Source: Thermohalobacter berrensis
Lineage (GTDB): Bacteria > Bacillota > Clostridia > Tissierellales > Thermohalobacteraceae
Assembly (NCBI RefSeq): GCF_003609645.1
Contig: NZ_MCIB01000038.1
Location: forward strand, 1-64,000
Reading direction: 5' to 3'
DNA: 64,000 nt
Position 1 is the stretch's first letter, and every line of letters begins with the position of its first letter. A program made the position numbers and the translations under genes. Under the pieces are notes generated by a model. The model saw nothing but the letters and a program-made list of their open reading frames with translations. It ran no database searches and was not told the origin of the DNA. Shown in pieces: positions 26,870-35,100 of this stretch.

Positions 26870-27928
26870 ATGAAAGTGGATAAAAGCTTTATAAGTAGAA
26901 AAAGATGGAACGTAGTATTAATATTATTAGTGCTTTTATTATTGTTAAGTATTAGTTTTTTTGCAACAATGGGAAGTGCTGATATAACTTTAAATGAGAC
27001 AATAAAAATAGTATCATCAAAACTTCCTTTTATAAATAAATATGTTGATAAAAGTAGTATACCTGACTCACATCAATTTATAATATTAAAGCTTAGAATA
27101 CCTAGAGTATTGTTAGGAGTTTTAGTAGGGGCAGCCCTTTCTTGTGTTGGGGCTGCTTTTCAAGGAATGTTCAAAAATCCTATGGCAGATCCATATATTA
27201 TTGGCATATCATCAGGAGCTGCTTTAGGAGCTTCTTTAATAATAATTACAGGACTGAATGCAACTATTTTTGGTATTAGGAGTGTTTCTTTAGGAGCATT
27301 TATAGGTGCAATAGCTTCAACCTTTATAGTATATGTAATATCAAGGGTAAAAAAGCGAGTTCCCATTACAGTATTATTACTTTCAGGAATAGCAGTAGGT
27401 CAATTTTTTACTGCTATAATGTCATTTTTAATGGTATTACATAGCAATGACCTTACTAGGATTATCTTTTGGACTTTAGGAAGTTTTTCAGGAAAGGGAT
27501 GGAATGAACTTTTACCTATTATTTTGCCCGTTTTTTTTTCCATTGTGGTTTTAAACTTTTTTGCAAGAGATTTGAATGTTATGTTGACGGGAGAGGAATC
27601 TGCTCAAAATATGGGTATTGATGTAGAAAAAATAAAAATTTTAATTTTAATAATATGTGCCTTAATTACTGCAATGGCAGTGTCTGTAAGCGGAATAATA
27701 GGATTTGTAGGATTAATTGTACCACATATTGTAAGATTAATAGTGGGTCCTGATCATCGGATACTTATTCCAGCTTCAGCATTATTTGGTGGTATATTTA
27801 TGATTTTTGCAGATACAATTGCAAGGACTATAATAGCACCTACAGAAATACCAGTTGGAATAATTACCTCGTTATTTGGAGGCCCTTTTTTCATATACCT
27901 TCTACGTAAAAAGAAAAGGTCTGTTTAA
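26870..27928 (+). CDS. btuC: FecCD/BtuC-family ABC permease
   Basis: Integral membrane permease of 352 residues with about ten helices. Family landmarks are LRIPRVLLGVLVGAALSCVGAAFQGMFKNPMADPYIIGISSGAALGA and GIIGFVGLIVPHIVRLIVGPDHRILIPASALFGG, the cytoplasmic loop that contacts the ATPase. It lies 19 bases after btuF and 16 before btuD, so the three subunits are cotranscribed. Confidence 0.88.
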   Translation: MKVDKSFISRKRWNVVLILLVLLLLLSISFFATMGSADITLNETIKIVSSKLPFINKYVDKSSIPDSHQFIILKLRIPRVLLGVLVGAALSCVGAAFQGMFKNPMADPYIIGISSGAALGASLIIITGLNATIFGIRSVSLGAFIGAIASTFIVYVISRVKKRVPITVLLLSGIAVGQFFTAIMSFLMVLHSNDLTRIIFWTLGSFSGKGWNELLPIILPVFFSIVVLNFFARDLNVMLTGEESAQNMGIDVEKIKILILIICALITAMAVSVSGIIGFVGLIVPHIVRLIVGPDHRILIPASALFGGIFMIFADTIARTIIAPTEIPVGIITSLFGGPFFIYLLRKKKRSV

Positions 27929-27944
27929 TATAGGAGTGAATTTA

Positions 27945-29210
27945 ATGACTGAAGCTATCAAGGTTAAATCACTATATTTTGGATATGGAGACAATCATGT
28001 TTTAAAGGATATTAACTTTACAATTAAGAAAGGTGACTTTGTAAGTATTATAGGGCCTAATGGTTCTGGAAAATCTACATTACTAAAGAATATCGCAAAT
28101 ATATTAAAACCTGAAAAGGGAATAATAGAAGTAGATGGAAAGAATATTATAGACTATAGTGTTAAAGAATTAGCAAAAAAAATAGCATTAGTTCCCCAAG
28201 ATACCCATATTGCATATGAGTTTAATGTATTTGATATTGTTTTAATGGGGAGAAATCCATATTTAAAAAGATTTGAAAGAGAAACTGATAAAGATTTTCA
28301 AATAGCCAAAGAGTCTTTAAAATTAACAGATACCCTTCATCTAAAAGATAAGGGAATTAATAATATAAGTGGTGGTGAAAGACAGAGAGTAATAATATCT
28401 AGGGCCCTTGCTCAACAGCCCAAGATACTATTATTAGATGAACCTACTTCACATTTAGATATTAATCATCAAATAGATATATTATCATTATTACAAAAAC
28501 TTAATAAAGAAAAGGAAATGACTATTGTTGTAGTAATACATGATATTAACCTTGCTGCACGGTTTAGCAATAAGATTATATTACTAAATAAAGGAGAAGT
28601 ATTAAGTATTGGTAATCCTAAAGAGGTTATAAACTATAATAACCTAGAAAATACTTATAATTTAGATATGATTATAACCGATAATCCCTATACAAATAGT
28701 CCCTATATTATTCCTCTTACATCTAAAGAAAAAAACAACTATAGAAAGATTAACAAGAAAGTTCATGTAATCTGTGGTGGAGGTACTGGTGGGGAAGTAC
28801 TTAATAAACTTGACCTATTTGGTTATAGATTTTCTGTAGGAGTTATAAACATTGGAGATTCAGACTGGCAACTTGGCAAGAAATTATCAGCAGAATTAAT
28901 TGAAGAAATGCCATTTACAGGTATAACGGACAAAGCCTATAAAAAAAATGTTGCCACTATGGAAAAAAGTGATGTAGTAGTATTAACAAGTGTTCCATAT
29001 GGTAAAGGTAACTTTAAAAATCTTGAAGCTGCATATAAGGCTTTAGAGAAAGGGAAACCTGTATATCTTATAGACAATTATCAAAAGTATAAAAGATTCG
29101 ATTATGTTAATGGCAAAGCAAAGAAAATTTTGGATGACATGAAGAAAAAAGGCCTTAAACTAGTTAACTCTGTTGATGAATTATTATTAATGTTAAAAAA
29201 ACATGTATAA
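27945..29210 (+). CDS. btuD: BtuD-like ABC ATPase with extra C-terminal domain
   Basis: ATPase of 421 residues. Residues 1-255 are a complete FecE/BtuD-type domain: Walker A IGPNGSGKSTLLKN, Q-loop LVPQDTH, signature NISGGERQRVIISRAL, Walker B LLLDEPTSHLD, H-loop VIHDIN. From about 270 to 421 a second domain begins KKVHVICGGGTGG and has alternating strands and helices (SVGVINIGDSDWQL, VVVLTSVPYGKGN, GKPVYLIDNY), like a small Rossmann-type fold. Plain BtuD ends near 250. Start: GGAGTGA before the ATG at 27945; longer in-frame readings overlap btuC. The extra domain may bind a nucleotide or corrinoid, but this is inference. Confidence 0.87.
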   Translation: MTEAIKVKSLYFGYGDNHVLKDINFTIKKGDFVSIIGPNGSGKSTLLKNIANILKPEKGIIEVDGKNIIDYSVKELAKKIALVPQDTHIAYEFNVFDIVLMGRNPYLKRFERETDKDFQIAKESLKLTDTLHLKDKGINNISGGERQRVIISRALAQQPKILLLDEPTSHLDINHQIDILSLLQKLNKEKEMTIVVVIHDINLAARFSNKIILLNKGEVLSIGNPKEVINYNNLENTYNLDMIITDNPYTNSPYIIPLTSKEKNNYRKINKKVHVICGGGTGGEVLNKLDLFGYRFSVGVINIGDSDWQLGKKLSAELIEEMPFTGITDKAYKKNVATMEKSDVVVLTSVPYGKGNFKNLEAAYKALEKGKPVYLIDNYQKYKRFDYVNGKAKKILDDMKKKGLKLVNSVDELLLMLKKHV

Positions 29211-29223
29211 AGAAGGTGATTTG

Positions 29224-30045
29224 ATGGCATATAAGCTAATTGCAGTTGATATGGATGGTACACTTCTTAATAGTAACAAGGAAGTATCATCAAAAAATAA
29301 AAATGCATTAAAAGTTGCAACAGAAAAAGGTATACAAGTAGTTATAACTACAGGGAGGATTTTTACATCTGCTAGGTATTATGCAAAATTATTAGGATTA
29401 ATAACACCTATCATATCTAATAATGGTGCTTACATATGTGAATACCATAGAAATAATGTTTTATATGAAAATCCCATTAGAAATTATGAATTAAAGGAAG
29501 TAATAAAAGATATTGAAGAAGAGGGAATGTACTATCATTTTTACGGGAATGATACTTTTTATACAAAAGAATTAGACTACACATCTAAGGAGTTATATGA
29601 ATGGAATAAAGAACAGAAGCCAGGTGATAAAATTAATATTGAAGTTTTAGAGAATCCTTTAAATTTTATAGAAGAAAAAGACCCTGATATATACAAATTG
29701 GTTGTTATTGATGAGAATCAAGATAAATTAAAATATATTAGGCAGAAACTAAGTATAAATGATAATATTGAAATTGTTAGTTCTTGGAGTAATAATGTAG
29801 AGGTAATGAATAAAGGAGTATCAAAGGGGTCAGCACTAAAAGAATTGTGTAAAATATTTAACATAAAAAGGGAAGAAGTTATAGCTATAGGAGATCATCA
29901 AAATGACCTTTCTATGATAGAGTTTGCAGGTACAGGTATTGCAATGGGAAATGCAGAAGATGAGATTAAGAAAAAAGCAAAATACATAACAGATACAAAT
30001 GATAATGATGGAGTAGCTAAGGCTTTAAAAGAATTAGTGTTTTAA
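29224..30045 (+). CDS. Cof-type HAD-superfamily phosphatase
   Basis: Haloacid dehalogenase-type phosphatase of 273 residues. Motif I is VDMDGTLLNS, motif II TTGRIF, motif III the Lys in MNKGVSKGSALKEL, and motif IV GDHQNDLSMIEFAG; the C2 cap fills about 85-190. Cof-type enzymes hydrolyse sugar phosphates, FMN or PLP; which one is not readable. The ATG at 29224 has GAAGGTGA upstream. It lies 13 bases after btuD and ends the corrinoid operon; a role there is uncertain. Confidence 0.85.
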   Translation: MAYKLIAVDMDGTLLNSNKEVSSKNKNALKVATEKGIQVVITTGRIFTSARYYAKLLGLITPIISNNGAYICEYHRNNVLYENPIRNYELKEVIKDIEEEGMYYHFYGNDTFYTKELDYTSKELYEWNKEQKPGDKINIEVLENPLNFIEEKDPDIYKLVVIDENQDKLKYIRQKLSINDNIEIVSSWSNNVEVMNKGVSKGSALKELCKIFNIKREEVIAIGDHQNDLSMIEFAGTGIAMGNAEDEIKKKAKYITDTNDNDGVAKALKELVF

Positions 30046-30072
30046 GTACATAATAAGTTGAAATTATTTAAT

Positions 30073-30110
30073 AAAAACGCTGGTGGATTTATAATCCATC
30101 AGCGTTTTTA
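30073..30110. terminator. bidirectional terminator between HAD and SOD genes
   Basis: A stem of about 16 bp (arms begin AAAAACGCTG and end CAGCGTTTTT, one wobble) lies between convergent genes, with A and T runs on both sides. Confidence 0.85.
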
Positions 30111-30130
30111 CTTTTAATTAAAATAAGAGA

Positions 30131-30640
30131 TTAGTAACAAGGTATATTTGGGGGTATACATCTAATTATTCCACATGCCAGTCTTTTTCCAGCATCTCCA
30201 GCAGGTTGTGTTCTATAGTCATCTGGATTTTTATGGATTATTATTGACTTACCTACTATGTCAGAAACTTTAAATGCATTTGTAAAGAAACTCATAATTG
30301 CTCTCCCATTGTTTGAGAAGAGTACAGGGAAATCACCAACGTGATTACCGTGGGGCTGATTTGTTGGGTTAAAGTGTTCTCCAGCATCTTTGAAAGGCTC
30401 CTCTGGGTCTCCTACATTACAGTTTCCAAATTCGTGTATATGAAACCCGTGTGGTCCTATAGGATCTTCATCATCACTAGCAGGTTGATAGGGTGGAAGA
30501 CCAGCTACATTCACATAAACCATTGCTCCTCCGGGAACATCTCTAAAATAGACTACTCCTCTTAATTGTGGGGCTAAGGGACCTCCCCTAATATAGGCTA
30601 CTGCAAATGAACAAGGTATCTTTGTTCTAATATGAATCAC
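30131..30640 (-). CDS. sodC: Cu/Zn superoxide dismutase-family protein
   Basis: About 166-169 residues. The Cu/Zn SOD ligands are present in order: HIH in GPHGFHIHEFGNC, EHFNP, PHGNHVGDF with the second His and the Asp, and IIIHKNPDDY; the signature GDAGKRLACGII with the active-site Arg and disulfide Cys follows. SOD would dismute superoxide. No signal peptide is visible, unusual for bacterial SodC. The frame can start at GTG (30640), but that codon lies inside the ribosome site AAGGGAGGTG; an ATT at 30631 has ideal spacing. Convergent with the HAD gene. Confidence 0.82.
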   Translation of the reverse strand: MIHIRTKIPCSFAVAYIRGGPLAPQLRGVVYFRDVPGGAMVYVNVAGLPPYQPASDDEDPIGPHGFHIHEFGNCNVGDPEEPFKDAGEHFNPTNQPHGNHVGDFPVLFSNNGRAIMSFFTNAFKVSDIVGKSIIIHKNPDDYRTQPAGDAGKRLACGIIRCIPPNIPCY

Positions 30641-30825
30641 CTCCCTTCATATTAACTTATGTTAGTAATTTTATTTATGTTAATTAATAAATCTTCAAAA
30701 TACCATGAAGTTGAATAATTATGTTTTTCGTTTAAAATACTAGTTTTATAAATAAATTTAATTATTTTTGGAAAATAAAAGGAATTAGATAAATAATTAA
30801 AATAAAAAAGTCTGGAGGAATAACT

Positions 30826-31755
30826 ATGAGACAGAGAAGGATTAAGGAACCTATTGTATCAATTACTAAAAATTCTAATGAGGCTAATTCACTTGAAGAA
30901 AACCTTAATAATTTACCTATGGAAAGGATAATTAGAAAAGGTGATAAAGTAGTAATAACTCCTAATTGGGTAAAAGCAAAGGAGCCCTCTTCTGGTACAG
31001 TTGTAGGACCAGCAACTTTGGATAAACTTATTAAAATTATAAAAAAGTTTAAACCGAGATCTATTGTAATTGCAACTGGTTCGGGGGGAGATCCAACAGA
31101 TAAGGTGATGAAGCATGTAGGTTATGATAAGGTAATAGAAGAAAATGGTGTAGATTTTGTAGATTTAAATTATGGTCCTTATGTAGAAATTAACTTAAAT
31201 CATGATTATCCTCCATCTACAAAATTAAATAAACTATATGAAGAAATGGATGTGTTAATATCATTTACCCAACTTAAGATGCATGAGGAAGCAACTATAA
31301 GTGCCGGAATAAAAAATATTGCGTTAGGATGGCCACCGGCAGAAATACATGGATTTCCCAAAAAAGCTTTAGGAATACATGAAGATTTACACCATTTTAT
31401 AGTAGCAATGATTGAAAAAATGCCTATAGATTTAACTATAATTAGCGCAGATAAGGCAATGATTGGAACAGGGCCATCAGATGGTAAACCGGTAGATACC
31501 CCAGGTCTTATTATCTCTGGTACTGATCCTGTAGCATGTGACGTTGTAGGAGCTAGACTTTTAGGCTTTTTACCTCAAGCAGTCCATTATTTATATGAAT
31601 TGTATAAAAAGGGATTAGGAGAAGCTGACCTTGAAAAGGTTAATATTAAAGGAATTCTACTAGAAGAAGCAGAAAGATTGTTTACAAAGGCTGCATATAA
31701 TAAAGAGACTGTATTAGACAATAAAAGAATAAAACCAATTCATGGTAATCAGTAG
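30826..31755 (+). CDS. DUF362 protein without ferredoxin domain
   Basis: Protein of 309 residues matching DUF362. Typical pieces are KGDKVVITPNWV, SIVIATGSGGDPTDKVMKHVGYDKVI, LISFTQLKMHEEATISAGIKNIALGWP and ISGTDPVACDVVGARLLGF. Unlike the second DUF362 gene at 35.1 kb it has no cysteine motif for Fe-S clusters. CTGGAGGA precedes the ATG. Biochemical function is unknown. Confidence 0.8.
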   Translation: MRQRRIKEPIVSITKNSNEANSLEENLNNLPMERIIRKGDKVVITPNWVKAKEPSSGTVVGPATLDKLIKIIKKFKPRSIVIATGSGGDPTDKVMKHVGYDKVIEENGVDFVDLNYGPYVEINLNHDYPPSTKLNKLYEEMDVLISFTQLKMHEEATISAGIKNIALGWPPAEIHGFPKKALGIHEDLHHFIVAMIEKMPIDLTIISADKAMIGTGPSDGKPVDTPGLIISGTDPVACDVVGARLLGFLPQAVHYLYELYKKGLGEADLEKVNIKGILLEEAERLFTKAAYNKETVLDNKRIKPIHGNQ

Positions 31756-31878
31756 ATGTTTTGTGATATAATTTTTATGGAAATTATATTATAATGAAAT
31801 ATGTAATAAAATATATTTTCTTTCCATACCCTTTGTGTAAAAGTAATATAAAAGACAATCAATAAAGGGGGTCTAATC

Positions 31879-32349
31879 ATGGCTTTAAATATTGTTTTAG
31901 TAGAACCTGAAATACCACAAAATACTGGAAATATAGCTAGAACTTGTGCAGCTACAGATACAAAACTACATCTAGTTAAGCCCCTTGGATTTTCTGTGGA
32001 TAATAAACATTTAAAAAGGGCAGGCTTAGATTATTGGCATTTACTTGATATTTACTATTACGATAGTTTTGATGAATTAGTTGATAAATATGGAAGGGAT
32101 AAATTCTTTTATGCTACAACAAAGGCAAATAAAAGACATACTGATGTAAAATATTTTGATGATTGTTTCTTAGTATTTGGGAAAGAGACAGCAGGGCTTC
32201 CAAAAGACCTTTTAGATGCCAATAAAGAAAGGTGTATAAGGGTGCCTATGTTAAAGGACAATAGGGCAAGATCGTTAAATTTAGCAAATTCAGTATCAAT
32301 TATTCTATATGAGGCTTTAAGACAAATAGATTTTCCTAATTTAATATAA
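31879..32349 (+). CDS. trmL: tRNA (cytidine(34)-2'-O)-methyltransferase
   Basis: SPOUT-class methyltransferase of 156 residues, usual length, forming the C-terminal trefoil knot. Visible: NIVLVEPEIPQNTGNIARTCAATDTKLHLVKPLGF, then LVFGKETAGLP and RVPMLKDNRARSLNLANSVSIILYEALRQ. It methylates the wobble nucleotide of leucine tRNAs with S-adenosylmethionine. AAAGGGGG lies before the ATG. It appears to be its own unit. Confidence 0.93.
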   Translation: MALNIVLVEPEIPQNTGNIARTCAATDTKLHLVKPLGFSVDNKHLKRAGLDYWHLLDIYYYDSFDELVDKYGRDKFFYATTKANKRHTDVKYFDDCFLVFGKETAGLPKDLLDANKERCIRVPMLKDNRARSLNLANSVSIILYEALRQIDFPNLI

Positions 32350-32360
32350 TAAGGATATAA

Positions 32361-32427
32361 TTAACAGGAAATTTACATAGTTAACAAAACACTAATATAT
32401 TTAACATAAATTTAACAAAAGTCGACA
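32361..32427 (+). promoter_or_regulatory. PhoP-box array before the Na+/Pi cotransporter
   Basis: Seven hexamers similar to TTAACA occur on one face of the helix: TTAACA 32361, TTTACA 32372, TTAACA 32381, CTAATA 32392, TTAACA 32401, TTAACA 32412, TCGACA 32422, spaced 9-11 bases. In Firmicutes PhoP binds direct TT(A/T/C)ACA repeats with about 11-base period. The downstream gene moves phosphate, so phosphate-starvation control is likely. Confidence 0.7.
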
Positions 32428-32483
32428 AATTTTATTATATTATATATACGTATGCATTATATTTTTAGATAGGAGGATTGGGT

Positions 32484-34088
32484 ATGGAGATAGCATTTGG
32501 TGTACTTGGTGGTTTAGGCTTGTTTCTATATGGTATAAATGTGATGGGGACAGGCCTACAGAAAACAGCAGGTGAAAGGTTAAAAAAATTAATTGAAATT
32601 TTAACTAAAAACAGATTTATGGGGCTTTTAGTTGGAACTGTAGTAACTATGATAATTCAAAGTAGTAGTGCTACAACGGTTATGACAGTAGGTTTTGTAA
32701 ATGCAGGTCTAATGTCACTTAATCAAGCTATAGGAATAATAATGGGTGCCAATATAGGTACCACTGTAACTGCACAACTAGTTGCCTTTAAACTTACTGA
32801 TATTGCCCCACTTGCTATTGCAATAGGTGTTGCAATGTGGTTATTTAGTTCAAATAAGAAACATAAGGAAATAGCAGAGATACTTATTGGTTTCGGTATA
32901 CTATTTATTGGAATGGACTTTATGAAAAGTTACTTAAAACCTTTAAGTAAATCTCAAACCTTTAAAGACATACTTATAAGTTTAAAAAATCCTTATCTAG
33001 GTATAATAGTTGGTTTTGGATTAACAACAATAGTGCAAAGTAGTAGTGCTTCTATTGGATTATTGATTGCATTAGCAAGTCAAGGTCTTATAACAATAGA
33101 TATGGCATTACCTATTTTATTCGGTGATAATATTGGAACATGTGTAACAGCCCTTCTTTCAAGTATAGGAGCTAGTACTACTGCTAAAAGAGCTGCAGTA
33201 ATGCACTTACTATTTAATATTATTGGTACTATAATATTTATGTTAGTGCTAAGTTATCCTATACAAATACTTGTAACTAGGTTATCACCTAATGATGTAG
33301 GTAGACAAATAGCTAATGCTCATACATTTTTTAATATTACTAATGTGATAATTCAATTCCCATTTGCTGGATTTATAGTTACGGCTGCTAAGAAATTAGT
33401 ACGAGGAAAAGAGCAAGAACCTCAGGGATTAAAATATCTTGACCCTAGAATCATTCAAGAAACACCATCAATAGCTGTAGGACAAGCTTCAAAAGAAGTA
33501 TTAAGAATGGGAAAAATAGTATTAAATAATTTTGAAAATGCTAAAAAATCTTTCTTTGATAAGGATTCTGAATTAGCATATAAGGTGTTTGAAGAAGAAA
33601 AGAAAATTAATTTAATGGAAAAGGAAATTACAAAATATTTAGCTCAACTTACTCAAACTTCATTGACAGAAGAAAATCAAACAAAAGTAACAACTCTATT
33701 AAATACAATAAATGATTTAGAAAGAGTAGGAGATCATGCAGACAATATTGCAGAACTTTCATTATATGCTATAGATAATAAACTTGATTTTTCAGATGAG
33801 GCATTAAATGAGCTAGGAAATATGTTTGAAAAGGTTGAAAATTCATATAGAAAAACTTTAGATGCTTTTAAAACAGCTAGTAAAGAAATTGCAGAAGAGG
33901 TAGTAAAAGCAGAAGAAGAAATAGATTTATTTGAAAAACAATATAGGGCAAATCATATTGAAAGACTTAACATACAGCTTTGTAAACCAAGTTCAGGTAT
34001 TGTATTTTTAGATTTAATTAGTAATCTAGAAAGGGTAGCTGATCATTCTTCTAATATTGCTTTATCAATACTTGATGCACTTAAATAG
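32484..34088 (+). CDS. Na+/phosphate cotransporter with PhoU-like domain
   Basis: NptA/YjbB-type Na+/Pi symporter of 534 residues. Two inverted membrane repeats each carry the QSSSA motif: TMIIQSSSATTVMTVGFVNAG (about 56) and TIVQSSSASIGLLIALAS (about 182). A cytoplasmic PhoU-like helical domain fills about 330-534, with two similar helices ending NDLERVGDHADNIAEL and SNLERVADHSSNIALS. ATG 32484 is 7 bases after AGGAGG; a TTG two codons earlier touches the site. A PhoP-box array precedes it. A terminator overlaps the stop codon. Confidence 0.9.
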   Translation: MEIAFGVLGGLGLFLYGINVMGTGLQKTAGERLKKLIEILTKNRFMGLLVGTVVTMIIQSSSATTVMTVGFVNAGLMSLNQAIGIIMGANIGTTVTAQLVAFKLTDIAPLAIAIGVAMWLFSSNKKHKEIAEILIGFGILFIGMDFMKSYLKPLSKSQTFKDILISLKNPYLGIIVGFGLTTIVQSSSASIGLLIALASQGLITIDMALPILFGDNIGTCVTALLSSIGASTTAKRAAVMHLLFNIIGTIIFMLVLSYPIQILVTRLSPNDVGRQIANAHTFFNITNVIIQFPFAGFIVTAAKKLVRGKEQEPQGLKYLDPRIIQETPSIAVGQASKEVLRMGKIVLNNFENAKKSFFDKDSELAYKVFEEEKKINLMEKEITKYLAQLTQTSLTEENQTKVTTLLNTINDLERVGDHADNIAELSLYAIDNKLDFSDEALNELGNMFEKVENSYRKTLDAFKTASKEIAEEVVKAEEEIDLFEKQYRANHIERLNIQLCKPSSGIVFLDLISNLERVADHSSNIALSILDALK

Positions 34089-34113
34089 AGCCTATTTTAG
34101 GCTCTATTTTAAT
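34083..34113 (+). terminator. terminator overlapping the Na+/Pi gene stop
   Basis: Perfect 12-bp stem AAATAGAGCCTA/TAGGCTCTATTT with a 3-base loop. The TAG stop codon is in the left arm, and TTTT follows. Confidence 0.8.
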
Positions 34114-34117
34114 TTTC

Positions 34118-34146
34118 TTGAGGGACTATCATATTAATTATATAAT
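34118..34146 (+). promoter_or_regulatory. sigma-A-type promoter for degV
   Basis: TTGAGG and a perfect TATAAT are 17 bases apart, about 43 bases before the DegV start. Confidence 0.65.
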
Positions 34147-34188
34147 GTAGGTAGAAGAATAGTATGTTTTAAGTGAGGGGGAAAAAGA

Positions 34189-35043
34189 TTGGAAAGAATA
34201 AAAATAATAACAGATAGTGTATCAGATATACCTAGTGAATATATAAAAAAGTATGATATAGAAGTTGTACCACTTACAATAAATTTTGGATCTAAAAGTT
34301 ATAAAGATAAGGTTGATATTTCAATAGAAGAATTTTATAAGATGGTAGAAGAAAGTGAGGATTTACCAACAACTTCCCAGATAACACCTGTAGAGTTTAT
34401 AGATACATATAAAAAATTTATAGACAGCTATGACCATCTTATTGTTATTACGATGTCTTCAAAACTAAGTGGAACGTATCAATCTGCAGTTACGGCTTCT
34501 CAAATTGAAGGAATAAGTGAAAAAGTTACAGTAATAGATTCTAAAGGAATTACACTTGGACAGGGTTTATTGGTAATAGAGGCTGCTAGAATGGCTAGTA
34601 ATGGAAAAAATAAAGAAGATATTATAAATAGAATAAATCAGATGATTGATAGATTAGAATATATTATAGTTGTTGATACTTTAGAAAACTTAAAAAAAGG
34701 AGGTAGAATATCATCAACTAAAGCCTTTATTGGAGAAAAGCTTAAGATAAAACCTGTACTAACAATGGATAACGGTAATATAATAGTAATGGATAAGATA
34801 AGAGGCAGGAAAAAAATTATTAAATGGATAATAAAAACACTTAAGAAAAAGAGTATTGATTTTTCAAATAAAACAATAGGTATAAACCATGCAATGGCAG
34901 AAGATATGGCTAAAGATTTGATGGAAAAAGTTAAAGAAAATTTTGATGTAAAAGAAATAGTTTTTGGAGAAGTGGGTTGTACGGTTGGAGTATATGCTGG
35001 AACTGGTGCTATTGCTATACATTTTCAAAATGATATATACTAA
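34189..35043 (+). CDS. DegV-family fatty-acid-binding protein
   Basis: Protein of 284 residues in the DegV/FakB family, which binds a fatty acid for phosphorylation by FakA. Marks: KIITDSVSDIPSEYI with the conserved Thr-Asp-Ser, PTTSQITPVEF, VITMSSKLSGTYQSA, VIDSKGITLGQGLLVIEAARM, DTLENLKKGGRIS. The start is TTG at 34189 behind GAGGGGG. It has its own promoter. No fakA is in the window. Confidence 0.9.
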   Translation: MERIKIITDSVSDIPSEYIKKYDIEVVPLTINFGSKSYKDKVDISIEEFYKMVEESEDLPTTSQITPVEFIDTYKKFIDSYDHLIVITMSSKLSGTYQSAVTASQIEGISEKVTVIDSKGITLGQGLLVIEAARMASNGKNKEDIINRINQMIDRLEYIIVVDTLENLKKGGRISSTKAFIGEKLKIKPVLTMDNGNIIVMDKIRGRKKIIKWIIKTLKKKSIDFSNKTIGINHAMAEDMAKDLMEKVKENFDVKEIVFGEVGCTVGVYAGTGAIAIHFQNDIY

Positions 35044-35100
35044 AATAAAACCTTTTTTGCTAAGTTTACTATACTAAAAATGTGAAAAGGAAGTGATAAT

